Shown: positions 8,545 to 17,915 of the stretch, one piece after another
Layout of the letters: every line of letters begins with the position of its first letter
How positions within the stretch are numbered: position 1 is the stretch's first letter
From: JAJRXC01 sp047639555
GTDB taxonomy: Bacteria; Actinomycetota; Acidimicrobiia; Acidimicrobiales; Aldehydirespiratoraceae
Assembly (NCBI GenBank): GCA_047639555.1
Contig: JBLIOE010000015.1
Location: 9,254-73,253, forward strand
Direction of reading: 5' to 3'
Length of the DNA: 64,000 nt
Notes under the pieces: model-generated
Told to the model about the DNA's origin: nothing
Seen by the model: only the letters and a program-made list of their open reading frames with translations
The model's database searches: none
Position numbers and translations under genes: made by a program

Positions 8545-9569
8545 GTGAGTTCCTCGCGAATCGCGCCGGCCTGCTCGACCACTTCCATGCCGGGACCGCC
8601 GGCCGTGGGTCGCTCGGGCCGATGCACCGAATCGAGAAGCGTGGCGGCCACTGCACCTGAACAATCCCGGACCGCGCCCAAGTCGTACCCACCCTCGAGC
8701 AACACGACCGTGCGGCGAATGGGCGCCAGTGATCGAATGTCGGCGACCAGGTCACTCACGTCGGCGGAGGTGTAGCCCAGGTCGGTGAGGGGGTCGGCCC
8801 GATGGCCGTCGTAGCCGGCCGAGATGAACACCCAGTCCGGGGCGAATGCCTCGAGGGCGGGGCCGATCACGCGGGCTACACCGGCCCGCGCAACGTCGCC
8901 GGTGGCGCCGGGCGGCAGCGGAAGATTGATGGTGGAGCCCCGACCGACGCCCTTACCGATCTCTTTGAGCATTCCTGATCCGGGGTAGAGCGGGTGTTGA
9001 TGTATCGAGGCAAAGAACACATCGTCGCGATCGAAGAAGATGTCTTGGGTGCCGTTGCCATGGTGGGCGTCGATGTCGACAATTGCGACACGCTCGCCGC
9101 GCGCTGCGCAGGCCGCGGCCGCCACCGCGACACTGTTGAAAATGCAGAACCCCATGGACTGGCTGGCGGTCGCGTGATGCCCCGGAGGCCGCACAACACA
9201 ATACGCCGCGTCGACGCTTTCGTCGTCGCGGAGCGCGTCAGTTGCGGTCAATAGTGACCCGGCCGACAACAGCGCCGCCTGGAGACTGGCATCGTTCATC
9301 ACCGTGTCGGGATCGAGACGACCGCCGCCACCCGCGCCAATCGCCCGGACATGCGCGATGAGTTCGGGGCTGTGGACCCGTCTGAGATCATCGTCAGTGG
9401 CAATTCGGGGCGCCACAGATCGAACGCCGTCGACCACACCAGATGCACGAATACCGTCGATTGCGGCCCCGAGCCGGTCAGGCCGTTCGGGGTGATTCGC
9501 GCCAGCCATATGGTCGGCACATCGTTCATCGGTCACGACGAGGAGCACGCCGCGGAGCGTAGCCCTCAC
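8541..9569 (-). CDS. Histone-deacetylase-family (AcuC/HDAC-like) deacetylase
   Basis: Zinc-dependent deacetylase of the arginase/deacetylase fold, up to 342 residues. Key motifs are NHPERPDRL, RPPGHHATASQSMGFC (catalytic His pair), VAIVDIDAHHGNGTQDIFF (Asp and His zinc ligands), FASIHQHPLYPG and ISAGYDGHRADPL (third ligand Asp). Bacterial members deacetylate acetyl-lysine proteins or polyamines; the substrate here is unknown. GTG 9569 or the in-frame GTG 9548 could start it. The stop overlaps the start of the CCA-adding enzyme. Confidence 0.92.
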   Translation of the reverse strand: MRATLRGVLLVVTDERCADHMAGANHPERPDRLGAAIDGIRASGVVDGVRSVAPRIATDDDLRRVHSPELIAHVRAIGAGGGGRLDPDTVMNDASLQAALLSAGSLLTATDALRDDESVDAAYCVVRPPGHHATASQSMGFCIFNSVAVAAAACAARGERVAIVDIDAHHGNGTQDIFFDRDDVFFASIHQHPLYPGSGMLKEIGKGVGRGSTINLPLPPGATGDVARAGVARVIGPALEAFAPDWVFISAGYDGHRADPLTDLGYTSADVSDLVADIRSLAPIRRTVVLLEGGYDLGAVRDCSGAVAATLLDSVHRPERPTAGGPGMEVVEQAGAIREELT

Positions 9570-9604
9570 AAGGTTGGGTTGGCGGGGCGTATTGTGGCCA
9601 CCAC

Positions 9605-10339
9605 ATGGCCCTGCAATCCCTGACGATCGATGACGCTCGATTTCGCGCCGGCAACTGGCGCGCCAGTCGCCGGCTCGCGTATCTCGTTCCGCTCAGTCCG
9701 GCCCACACGCTCACGGAGAAGGCGCTCGCCACCGCGAGAGCAGCCCTTGAAGCGCAGGGCTTCGACGAGGTTGTCACCGCGGCGGTCGCCCCGCCCGAAC
9801 GAGCAGCCTTTCTCCGCGATGGTTATGAAGAACGCGAACACCTGCACCTGCTTCGCTACGACCTCACCAAGCTCTCGCGGTCACGCCCCTTCTGGGCTCG
9901 TCACCGCAGCCAGCCAAAGATCGAACGGGGCACACAAATGCACCGGCCCGACGTCCTGGCCCTCGATGCGCGCACCTTCGACGAGTTCTGGCAACTCAAC
10001 GACGACGGGCTCCAAGACGCCCTTGATGCCACCCCCACAAGTCGCATACGAATCATCCGCGGCACTGATGCCGGGACTCCAATCGTGGGTTACGCCGTTG
10101 GTGGGCGGGCCGGATCACAGGGGTTCTTGCAACGCCTCGCGGTTGATCCTGACGCCGAGGGCCAGGGTCTCGGCAGCGCCCTCGTGGACGACACACTCCA
10201 ATGGATGCGCCGACGCGGCGCCACCGTCGGGTGGGTCAACACACAGGAAGCCAACAAGCGCGCCCTCGGCCTCTACCACCATCTCGGTTTCACCCCCGCC
10301 GATCACAACCTCACGGTTCTGGCCCGTCGCCTGTCGTGA
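9605..10339 (+). CDS. GNAT-family N-acetyltransferase
   Basis: A 244-residue acetyltransferase. The C-terminal GNAT domain has the acetyl-CoA pyrophosphate-binding motif A (LAVDPDAEGQGLGSALV) and a motif-B-like NKRALGLYHHLGFTP. The N-terminal ~120 residues look like a degenerate second GNAT fold (LVPLSPAHTLTEKALATARA). It is divergent from the HDAC-family gene across only 35 bases, so an acetylation/deacetylation pairing is tempting but unproven. Its TGA overlaps the next GTG. Confidence 0.85.
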   Translation: MALQSLTIDDARFRAGNWRASRRLAYLVPLSPAHTLTEKALATARAALEAQGFDEVVTAAVAPPERAAFLRDGYEEREHLHLLRYDLTKLSRSRPFWARHRSQPKIERGTQMHRPDVLALDARTFDEFWQLNDDGLQDALDATPTSRIRIIRGTDAGTPIVGYAVGGRAGSQGFLQRLAVDPDAEGQGLGSALVDDTLQWMRRRGATVGWVNTQEANKRALGLYHHLGFTPADHNLTVLARRLS

Positions 10340-12303
10340 ACCGCTCTCCTGCCCGCCGCTCGCTGATCGTCGCGATTGTCTGCCTGTTCATGATGGTGGC
10401 CGGTCCATCGCCGGTCGCGGGCCAAACCAACCCCCGACTCGATCTTGTTTCACAGACGCTGGTTGTCCATGACCGCCCGGCGGAGATCGTGTTCGATGTC
10501 ATTGACCCGCCCGCTGATGCTCGTCTGCGGTTTCGGATCTTCAATACCCCCCTCACGAGTCGGTCCGCCGTTCGCGAAAGCCACCAACGCCCACCCACCA
10601 GCGGCTCCCGCATCGCCAACTTTGAGTGCACTCTCGACGGCGATTGCCGCGACCAAGCCACCCTCGTCAGCAGTGACACCGGCCGAGTCACGGTCACCTT
10701 GCTTGATGAGGAAATCGGCGAGTTTCTGAGGGATTCACCCGGCACGCTCGCTTTCATCGTCACGTTGCTCAACGAAGATGGCAATGCACTCGATCAGATG
10801 GCCACCAGCCTCATCATTCCAAACGAGGAGCCCTCCAGCACCACCATCGGCATTGCGTTTGTTGGTTCGGTCGAGGTTCCGCTTTCTCATCGAGCCGACG
10901 GATCGGTGATCGTTGATGCCGGTGCCGTAGCCGGCCGCATCGAAGAACTACAGAGATTCGGACTTCCACTCACCCTGGATCTCTCGCCGGAGGCGCTCAG
11001 TGCGCTGGCGATCGCGGATCCCGCCGTATTCGCCGACGTGACCTCCGCTATCGCCGGCCATGATCTCCTCCGCGCGCCGTGGGTGTCACTCGACGAGGAG
11101 GGTTGGCGCGCCGTCGGCGACGAAGCTCGAGTGCTGGCGCAATACGCGCTCGGAAGCGACACCATCGAGACACTCACCGGCATGTCGCCGACGGGAATCG
11201 TCACCCTCGATCCTGATGCCACGCCCGCCACCCTCGGCCTACTCCGCTCAGCCGGCGCAACGGCCGTCATCCCCTCCGATACACAGCTGGCGTTCACCAC
11301 CCGAACGTTCTCACCAAACTTGCCATTCCAACTCCTCGACGACAACGCCGTGGCCATTCCAGCGCTGCGTATCGATCAATCGCTGACCGAAACGTTGTCA
11401 GGCGATGACCCTGAACTCGCAGCTGTGCGGGCCGTCGCCGAACTCCTGACCGATGCTGCCTTAGGAACCGCTGACCGAGCCGTACTACTCAACCTCGATG
11501 TGATCGATGACGCCGTGCTGGACAAGTTCCTCGAACTCGTCGACGAATATGCTTCTCTCACCACAACTTCGATCAACGAACTCTTCAATCGCGATCTCAC
11601 CCGGGTCGGGGCCGGTGTTTTCCGCGGCGAACTCTTGGCCGAGAAATCCCCAGACCTTTCGTCTCGTTCGACCGATCTCGCGGCGGCCACGTCATCTATC
11701 GACACCCTCGCCGCGATGCTCAAACCGGACATTGTCGCCATAGGGCCCCTTCGAACCCAACTCCTCGCGGCCGCGTCGGATCAACTCGACGGGGCGGCCG
11801 CTGTCGCTTACTCAGACGACGTCCTCCGCACGGTGATCGAGTCGACCAGCGGTCTCAAGATCGTGCCGGCCGACCGCATTACGCTGACCGACCGCCGGAC
11901 CGACCTACCGCTGACGATCATCAATACCCAACCGGTTCCACTCAACGTCGAGCTCGTGCTCAGTGCCGAGAAGATCCGTTTCCCTGACGGCGAACGACGC
12001 ACGCTCCGCCTCCGTCCTGGGGCGAATCCCATCGTTATTCCGGTCGAGACCCTCGCCAGCGGCGACGCCCGTGTCACCGCAACCATCGTTTCTCCCGGGG
12101 GACAACTCGAGCTCGGAACGGGCACCATCGATATCCGGTCTACCGCTCTCTCCGGATTAGGCCTGATTATCTCTGTCATCGCGTTGATCGTGTTGGGTGC
12201 TTGGTGGATCCGCACAGTCCTCGGTGTCCGCCGCAACCGTGCCACTGCTACGGTCTCGGCCGCGTCTGAAGATACAACGACGCCAACTGAGGGGGAATCG
12301 TGA
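10336..12303 (+). CDS. DUF6049-like secreted, C-terminally anchored protein
   Basis: A 655-residue envelope protein in the position of Rv3909 of M. tuberculosis. GTG 10336 overlaps the GNAT stop. There is an N-terminal signal segment (LIVAIVCLFMMVAGPSPVAG) and a C-terminal transmembrane helix (LGLIISVIALIVLGAWW) with a short cytoplasmic tail. The central part (~residues 170-440) alternates Ile/Val strands and helices (GIAFVGSVEVPL, LTLDLSPEALSAL, TGIVTLDPDATPATLG), suggesting a polysaccharide-deacetylase-like barrel without clear catalytic residues. In relatives the gene precedes murJ, but here DegV follows with a GTGA overlap. Confidence 0.75.
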   Translation: MNRSPARRSLIVAIVCLFMMVAGPSPVAGQTNPRLDLVSQTLVVHDRPAEIVFDVIDPPADARLRFRIFNTPLTSRSAVRESHQRPPTSGSRIANFECTLDGDCRDQATLVSSDTGRVTVTLLDEEIGEFLRDSPGTLAFIVTLLNEDGNALDQMATSLIIPNEEPSSTTIGIAFVGSVEVPLSHRADGSVIVDAGAVAGRIEELQRFGLPLTLDLSPEALSALAIADPAVFADVTSAIAGHDLLRAPWVSLDEEGWRAVGDEARVLAQYALGSDTIETLTGMSPTGIVTLDPDATPATLGLLRSAGATAVIPSDTQLAFTTRTFSPNLPFQLLDDNAVAIPALRIDQSLTETLSGDDPELAAVRAVAELLTDAALGTADRAVLLNLDVIDDAVLDKFLELVDEYASLTTTSINELFNRDLTRVGAGVFRGELLAEKSPDLSSRSTDLAAATSSIDTLAAMLKPDIVAIGPLRTQLLAAASDQLDGAAAVAYSDDVLRTVIESTSGLKIVPADRITLTDRRTDLPLTIINTQPVPLNVELVLSAEKIRFPDGERRTLRLRPGANPIVIPVETLASGDARVTATIVSPGGQLELGTGTIDIRSTALSGLGLIISVIALIVLGAWWIRTVLGVRRNRATATVSAASEDTTTPTEGES

Positions 12304-13148
12304 CTGTACGAATCGTCACTGACAGCGCCTGCGATCTGCGCGGCGAAGAAGTTGAGCGTTATGGCATTGAAGTCGTGCCGCTCTCGATCCGATTCGGCGA
12401 CGACGAGTACGTCGATCGCGAGGAGCTCACGGTCACAGAGTTTTACCGTCTCCTCGCCGGGTCAGAGGCTCTTCCTGAAACGTCGGCGCCTGCTCCCGGC
12501 AAGTTCGTTGCGGCGTTTCAGCGCCAGCTCGATGCCGGGGCCACGGGTGTTGTTTGCATCAATATTTCGGCCGCTCTCTCCGCCACGATGCAGTCGGCCC
12601 AGACTGCGCTCGACCAGCTGAAGACCGACCTCCCCGACGCCGAGGTTCATGTCGTCGACAGCGGCTCGATCACCGCGGGCCAGGGTTCTATTGTCCTCGC
12701 CGCCGCCCAGATGGGCGTCGAGGGTGCGTCGGCCAGCGAGATCGTTGCCGCCGTCGCTGACCTCAGCAACCGCACCCAGGTGTACGGCGCGCTCGACACC
12801 TTGGACAACCTGAAGAAGGGCGGCCGTGTCGGTGGCGCTGCGGCCCTCGTGGGTTCACTTCTGTCGATCAAGCCCATCATCGATATCTCCACGGGTGTCG
12901 TCGAAGAAGCGGGCAAACAACGCACCCGCAAGAAGTCTCTGGTTTGGCTCCGCGACAAGCTCGTCGAGGTCGGCCCAGTCGAAAACTTGGCGGTCATGCA
13001 TGGTGAGGCGCCTGATATCGACGACTTCCTCGCGATGATCAGCGAGATCGTCGATATCGATTCCGTGCGAGTCGACAAGATCGGCCCCGTTGTGGGCACC
13101 CACGGCGGCCCCCGTGTCATGGGGCTCGCCTTCCAAACCCCGGCGTAG
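12300..13148 (+). CDS. DegV family fatty-acid-binding protein
   Basis: A 282-residue cytosolic protein of the DegV family, whose members (FakB type) bind a fatty acid between two domains. Visible family motifs are VRIVTDSACDL, SAPAPGKFVAAF, INISAALSATMQSAQ (DegV Ser cluster), VHVVDSGSITAGQG and YGALDTLDNLKKGGRVGGAA. Its GTG overlaps the stop of the DUF6049-like gene, so it is in the same transcription unit. It sits where murJ is found in related genomes. No FakA partner is present here. Confidence 0.93.
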   Translation: MTVRIVTDSACDLRGEEVERYGIEVVPLSIRFGDDEYVDREELTVTEFYRLLAGSEALPETSAPAPGKFVAAFQRQLDAGATGVVCINISAALSATMQSAQTALDQLKTDLPDAEVHVVDSGSITAGQGSIVLAAAQMGVEGASASEIVAAVADLSNRTQVYGALDTLDNLKKGGRVGGAAALVGSLLSIKPIIDISTGVVEEAGKQRTRKKSLVWLRDKLVEVGPVENLAVMHGEAPDIDDFLAMISEIVDIDSVRVDKIGPVVGTHGGPRVMGLAFQTPA

Positions 13149-13214
13149 GTCAGTCGGCCGCCACTTCAGGGCACCGCGGCTGCCTTTGTTGTCGGAGCCA
13201 CTACCGTCCGCGGC

Positions 13215-14714
13215 GTGGCATCGGTAGAAATCGGCACGCTCCTCGACGAGCGGTATCGGATCATCGCTCGTCGCGCCGCGGGCGCCACCGCCACAGTCTG
13301 GGAAGCGGAGGACGGCTTCCTCCGCCGGCGGGTGGCCATCAAGGTTCTGCATGACCACATGGCGGCCGACGCCGAACTCCTTAGTCGATTCGTCGACGAA
13401 GCCCGCACCGCGACAACCGTGAGTCATGGCTCACTGGTCGCCGTCTACGACTCGATCCAGGATCATCCCGGAATTGTGATGGAGTGGGTCGACGGCCCCG
13501 ACCTTCGCCAACGCCTTGACCAAGGTCCCCTCGATGGAGCGGAGACCGCTCGGATCGGCGCGGCGATCGCCGACGGACTGGCCGAACTGCACCAACACGG
13601 GCTGATTCATCGCGATGTAAAACCCGCCAACATCTTGCTGAGCTCGGATGGCACTCCGAAGCTCACCGACTTCGGCATCACGACAGCTAACGCGGGCGAC
13701 CGCACCGCCACCGGCATCGTGCTCGGCACGCCGAAATATCTGGCACCCGAGCAGGTTCGCGGCGAAACGCTTGATGCCCGCACCGATCTGTTCGCCCTCG
13801 CCGCCGTTCTCTACGAATCCGTATCAGGACACGCTCCGTGGGTTCGAGACGGTGACCTGCCCACCGCCATCGCCCGCCTCAGCGACGACCCCGACGATCT
13901 CCGCACCACGCGCCCTGATCTGCCCGCCAGTCTCACGGCTTCGATCATGCGGGGCCTTGAGCGACACCCCGACGACCGCTGGCCCAACGCAACCCTCTTC
14001 GCCCACAGTCTGCGAGGCGGCTCAACGCTGGAGCCGCCACCGGGCCGCCCGGAAGCAACCCGTGCGCTACCAATCGTTGAGCTGGCACGGCCAGCCAACG
14101 CCCCCCGCACCAAGATGCCGAAGGGTGACGGTGTCCCCGTTCGAACGCAACGTCGCCTGTGGCCTCGCCTCCTTGGTCTCACCGTCATGGCCGCAGTGGC
14201 GCTCCTCGGCTGGACTCTCGTCTCGGGTTTCGGCACCAACGACTCGGCCCGTCCACCGTCCGCCGCTCCAATCCAGATCGTGTCAGCCGAGGCCTTTGAC
14301 CCTGAGGGCTCCGGCCCTCCCGGTGAATACAACGCTCTCGCCCCACTTGCGATCGACGGTAACCCCGACTCCTTTTGGCTGACCGAGCAATACGACGAGC
14401 GCGACCTGGGCACGAAATCAGGCGTCGGACTCATTCTGCAACTCGATCGCGTCCACTCGATCTCAGCAATCACGATCGCTACCCAAGCGTCGGCCAACTG
14501 GTCGGTGGAGATCCGAGTGGCCGAGGCGGAGACCGTCGGCCCGGCCGAAACTATCGCCGCGTTCGGGCCGGCCATCCACACCGAATCTGGTCTCGGGCCC
14601 GAAGCCAACCTTCGTCTAGACGCCACAGGAGACATCGTCGTCGTGTGGTTTACCAATCTCGGCGAGGGCGCAATCCCGATACGTCTCGCGGTTGGAGAGG
14701 TCACGATCCAGTGA
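13215..14714 (+). CDS. Membrane Ser/Thr protein kinase with MviN-like C-terminal extracellular domain
   Basis: A 499-residue PknB-type kinase. Lys43 of VAIK, HRDVKPANILL (D134), DFG (D152) and APEQVRG are present, so it looks catalytically competent, although the Gly-rich loop is poor (RRAAGATATV). One transmembrane helix follows near residue 320 (LLGLTVMAAVALLGWTLV). The outer part (~residues 350-499) starts IVSAEAFDPEG, then AIDGNPDSFWLT and GVGLILQLD, a discoidin-like domain resembling the C-terminus of mycobacterial MviN (Rv3910), in which a pseudokinase and this domain are fused to MurJ. Here that half stands alone. Confidence 0.9.
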   Translation: MASVEIGTLLDERYRIIARRAAGATATVWEAEDGFLRRRVAIKVLHDHMAADAELLSRFVDEARTATTVSHGSLVAVYDSIQDHPGIVMEWVDGPDLRQRLDQGPLDGAETARIGAAIADGLAELHQHGLIHRDVKPANILLSSDGTPKLTDFGITTANAGDRTATGIVLGTPKYLAPEQVRGETLDARTDLFALAAVLYESVSGHAPWVRDGDLPTAIARLSDDPDDLRTTRPDLPASLTASIMRGLERHPDDRWPNATLFAHSLRGGSTLEPPPGRPEATRALPIVELARPANAPRTKMPKGDGVPVRTQRRLWPRLLGLTVMAAVALLGWTLVSGFGTNDSARPPSAAPIQIVSAEAFDPEGSGPPGEYNALAPLAIDGNPDSFWLTEQYDERDLGTKSGVGLILQLDRVHSISAITIATQASANWSVEIRVAEAETVGPAETIAAFGPAIHTESGLGPEANLRLDATGDIVVVWFTNLGEGAIPIRLAVGEVTIQ

Positions 14715-14746
14715 GGCGACTGCGGTAGGGTCGGCGGATCCCTCCT

Positions 14747-15319
14747 ATGGACGAACCGACGCTGATCAGCGCCGCGCAGCGTGGGGACCAGAAGGCCCTC
14801 GACCAACTGCTCCGCATGCACCAGGACCGCATCTATGCGATCTGTCGTCGGCTCGCGGGCAATGACGCCGACGCCATGGATGCCACCCAGGAGGCTTTGA
14901 TCGCCGTTGTGAAAGGCCTTCCTCGCTTCGACGGCCGAGCCAAGTTCTCGACGTGGTCATACCGGGTCGCCACCAATGCTTGTCTCGACGAGCTCCGCCG
15001 CCGGGGCCGTCGACCCCAACCCGGCCTGCCCGAATTCGAACGAGCCGATCACACCCCCGTCGGCGGCGCCGCACCCCGCGATCCGGCCGAAATAGTTAGC
15101 GCGTCGATCGATGTCGACCGCGGACTTGCCCAGGTGCCGGAGGAATTCCGCACCGCGGTTGTGCTCCGCGATGTGGCGGGCATGGATTACGCCGAGATCG
15201 CGGAAGTGCTCGACATCGCTCCCGGCACGGTCCGTTCACGTATCGCTCGGGGTCGCGGCCGGCTCGCCGACGCGATTTCCGGGAACCAAACTGCCCCTAC
15301 CGAACGTCACAGTCAGTAG
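14747..15319 (+). CDS. sigM: ECF sigma factor, SigM-like
   Basis: A 190-residue RpoE-type sigma factor. Region 2 has YAICRRLAGNDADAMDATQE and GRAKFSTWSYRVATNACLDE. Region 4 has VPEEFRTAVVLRDVAGMDYA and LDIAPGTVRSRIARGRGRL. Position between the kinase and trxB matches sigM of actinobacteria, which responds to envelope and redox stress. The next gene begins 2 bases after the stop and is the likely anti-sigma factor. Confidence 0.92.
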   Translation: MDEPTLISAAQRGDQKALDQLLRMHQDRIYAICRRLAGNDADAMDATQEALIAVVKGLPRFDGRAKFSTWSYRVATNACLDELRRRGRRPQPGLPEFERADHTPVGGAAPRDPAEIVSASIDVDRGLAQVPEEFRTAVVLRDVAGMDYAEIAEVLDIAPGTVRSRIARGRGRLADAISGNQTAPTERHSQ

Positions 15320-15321
15320 CC

Positions 15322-16347
15322 ATGCCTGATCTCCCAACCTCCGACGACGAACTCCTTTCGTCCGCTCTTGATGGAGAACTTTCCGCGTCTGACCAGGCGA
15401 CGTTAAACGAGCGGCTCGCAACCGAACCGGCCCTGGCCGAGCGGTATGCGCTACTCAGCCAGGCTGAGGCACTTGCGGCCACGCCCGTCACTCCCCTCTC
15501 GGGCGCAGATCGCGACCGATTAATCAACGTTGCTCTCGCCGCGAGTACAACCGCAGGCAACGTCACAGATCTCGCCGCGGCGGGGGCCCGGCGGTCGGCG
15601 TGGCGTAACCGAGGCCTCACGATCGCGGCTGCGGCCGCGGCCCTCGTGCTCGCGGTGCCCGCGTTTGTTGCCATCAACAATGCCAACGATGGCGACTACG
15701 ACACCGCCGCGACTTCCCTGAGCGCCGATTCGGCGGCCGACGATTCGGCCGATACCTCGGCCTCGTCCGAGGAGATGGCCCTCGAAAGTGCCGCGGCCGA
15801 GATGCCTCTCTCCGATGACCCACCCGCTGACTTCGATGCCGCGGAAGACGAGATGCCCGTTGAAGAATACATGGCCGGCTCTGACGGTGGAGTGAACGCA
15901 ATCCCGGTCGAGGGCTTCGCCTACGATCTCAATCAGAACGGGCTGCTGCAGCTCAGTGATTTCGAAGGCCTTGATGGGCTGGAGCGGAGCTACTCGTCGC
16001 CAACTGAGCTCAAGAGCGAGGTGGTGCTTCGGTGGTTCGGATACGTCGAGAACGCGGTCGAGAACGCGGTCGAGAACGAACCGGACGACATCGCCGCAGT
16101 AACGCGCAGTCTGCTGGCCGTCGAAACGGCGCTGGTCACGGCCAATCTCGGTGGCTGCCCCGACGTGCTGCTCACCCTCGACGGTCTCGACTATGGAGAC
16201 ACGGTGACGAGCGTGAGCTTCGCGGACACCAACATTCAAGGCGAAGCCGTCACGGTCGCCGTTGTGCAGGTCGAAGACGGCAACGCGTCGTTCGTGCTCA
16301 TCGATCAGAACAGCTGCGAGGTCACCTTCGAAGGTGCACTTCCCTGA
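15322..16347 (+). CDS. Putative anti-sigma factor (membrane, RsmA-like position)
   Basis: A 341-residue single-pass membrane protein directly after the sigma gene. The N-terminal ~80 residues resemble a sigma-binding anti-sigma domain (LLSSALDGELSASDQATLNE). A transmembrane helix follows (~residues 98-115, IAAAAAALVLAVPAFVA), then a very acidic Ser/Ala/Asp/Glu linker and an extracellular domain with two cysteines (GGCPD, NSCEV). No ZAS His-x3-Cys-x2-Cys motif is seen, so sensing would be through the outer domain rather than zinc thiols. It contains a 12-base in-frame repeat at 16045-16080. Confidence 0.75.
   Translation: MPDLPTSDDELLSSALDGELSASDQATLNERLATEPALAERYALLSQAEALAATPVTPLSGADRDRLINVALAASTTAGNVTDLAAAGARRSAWRNRGLTIAAAAAALVLAVPAFVAINNANDGDYDTAATSLSADSAADDSADTSASSEEMALESAAAEMPLSDDPPADFDAAEDEMPVEEYMAGSDGGVNAIPVEGFAYDLNQNGLLQLSDFEGLDGLERSYSSPTELKSEVVLRWFGYVENAVENAVENEPDDIAAVTRSLLAVETALVTANLGGCPDVLLTLDGLDYGDTVTSVSFADTNIQGEAVTVAVVQVEDGNASFVLIDQNSCEVTFEGALP
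16045..16080 (+). repeat. In-frame 12-bp tandem repeat inside the anti-sigma gene
   Basis: Two exact copies of GTCGAGAACGCG and a third ending GAA give VENAVENAVEN in a helical stretch. Unit-number variation would add or remove one helix turn without a frameshift. Confidence 0.8.
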
Positions 16348-16390
16348 ACGCTGATGCGGCCATGAGCCTCGACAGATAGGATCCGTCGCC

Positions 16391-16789
16391 ATGGCCCAGG
16401 AGACGAAATCAGCAACCGACGACTGGGTCGACAGCGCTGCTGATTCGATCCTCAACGTAATCGACACAGCCCGAACCAAAGGCACCGACAATGTCGTGCG
16501 TTTGGCTCGAGGCATCGTGTTCGGTCTCGTGGCTGCAGTGCTCTTGATTGCCGCGCTGATCATGTCGGTGGCTGTGCTCGTTCGTATGCTCGACGCCTAT
16601 CTGCCGATTGGCGATGGCGTCGGCGACGCCACCTGGGCGGCCTACCTCTTCCTCGGCGTGCTGCTGTCCGTGCTTGGCTTTGGCCTTTGGGGCGTGCGCA
16701 AGACCGACAACATGCTCCGACTCCAGCTTGCGGGCGTGATCGACGTCGTCATTGTGGTTGTTGTCGGCTGTTACGCCGCTTTCGGCTGA
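16391..16789 (+). CDS. Small membrane protein, unknown function
   Basis: A 132-residue protein with an amphipathic N-terminus (~45 residues), then about three hydrophobic segments: VFGLVAAVLLIAALIMSVAV, AAYLFLGVLLSVLGFGLW and VIDVVIVVVVGCYAAF. The topology resembles holin-like or phage-holin-superfamily membrane proteins often found between sigM and trxB in this group. I assign no function. It lies about 40 bases after the anti-sigma gene, on the same strand. Confidence 0.7.
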   Translation: MAQETKSATDDWVDSAADSILNVIDTARTKGTDNVVRLARGIVFGLVAAVLLIAALIMSVAVLVRMLDAYLPIGDGVGDATWAAYLFLGVLLSVLGFGLWGVRKTDNMLRLQLAGVIDVVIVVVVGCYAAFG

Positions 16790-16864
16790 TCCGGGAATCG
16801 TCGGCCCCACCACGTGGTTGAACAACCCAAGGCATCAGCCTCTCTTAACGAACAGGACTCTGTT

Positions 16865-17827
16865 GTGACTGAACCCCGCGACGTCATCATCATTGGCTCC
16901 GGCCCCGCCGGTCTCACGGCGGCGATCTACTCGGCCCGAGCCAATCTTGCACCGCTGGTGCTCGAAGGTGAGCCCAGCAGCACCAGCGACCAACCAGGCG
17001 GACAGCTGATGCTCACCACCGACGTGGAGAACTATCCGGGCTTTCCCGACGGTGTGATGGGTCCTGAGCTCATGGCGAACTTCCGCAACCAGGCCCTTCG
17101 GTTCGGGGCCGAGATCCAGACGGTCAAGGTCAGTCGGGTCGACTTCTCCGAACGCCCGTTCAAGGTCTGGGTGGGTAACCCCGATGCCGACGAGCCCACG
17201 CATGTGGCCAACTCGATCATCGTCTCCACGGGCGCCCAGTCCCTCATGCTCGGTCTTCCGAATGAAACCGCTCTCATCGGCCACGGTCTGTCGACCTGTG
17301 CCACCTGCGACGGCTTCTTCTTCCGCGACATGGAGATTGCGGTGGTCGGCGGTGGCGACTCCGCCATCGAGGAAGCCAACTTCCTCACCCGGTTTGCGAG
17401 CAAGGTCACCATCATTCATCGCCGCGATGAGTTCCGCGCCTCAAAGATCATGCAGCAGCGGGCCTTCGACAATCCCAAGATCGAGATCATGTGGGACACC
17501 GTCGTGGAGGAGTACTTAGGCGACACGCAGATCGCCGGGCTTCGGCTTCGGAACGTGAACACCGACGAAGTGAACGATGTTCACTACAAGGGCGTCTTCG
17601 TCGCTATCGGCCACCGTCCCAACACCGACCTGTTCGTCAAACAGTTGGAGATGAAGGACAGTGGCTATCTCATCACACAGCCCGACACCTCCTACACCAA
17701 CGTCGAAGGTGTGTTCGCCTGCGGTGACGTGCAGGACGATGTCTACCGCCAGGCAATCACCGCGTCCGGCACGGGCTGCATGGCGGCCATCGACGCTGAG
17801 CGCTGGCTCGAAGATCAGCACGACTAA
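16865..17827 (+). CDS. trxB: Thioredoxin reductase
   Basis: An NADPH:thioredoxin oxidoreductase (FAD) of about 320 residues. GTG 16865 is preferred over GTG 16814 because AGGA (16854-16857) is correctly spaced. FAD motif VIIIGSGPAGLTAAIYSARA, redox dithiol CATC (in STCATCDGFFF), NADPH motif AVVGGGDSAIEEA, and C-terminal FAD motif VFACGDVQDDVYRQA are all present. It feeds electrons to TrxA encoded 88 bases downstream. Confidence 0.96.
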   Translation: MTEPRDVIIIGSGPAGLTAAIYSARANLAPLVLEGEPSSTSDQPGGQLMLTTDVENYPGFPDGVMGPELMANFRNQALRFGAEIQTVKVSRVDFSERPFKVWVGNPDADEPTHVANSIIVSTGAQSLMLGLPNETALIGHGLSTCATCDGFFFRDMEIAVVGGGDSAIEEANFLTRFASKVTIIHRRDEFRASKIMQQRAFDNPKIEIMWDTVVEEYLGDTQIAGLRLRNVNTDEVNDVHYKGVFVAIGHRPNTDLFVKQLEMKDSGYLITQPDTSYTNVEGVFACGDVQDDVYRQAITASGTGCMAAIDAERWLEDQHD

Positions 17828-17915
17828 GGTTTGCAACACGAATTCGATATGGGAATAGCTCGCCCTCGCGAGGCGTTCCCTTTAGCGAACGGTTCACGAA
17901 GAAAGGGACCACAAC

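Noticed and set aside
8539..8550. ACTCACGTGAGT palindrome as a parS-like site
   Set aside because: Matches only the core of parS and falls at the HDAC/CCA gene junction; likely chance.
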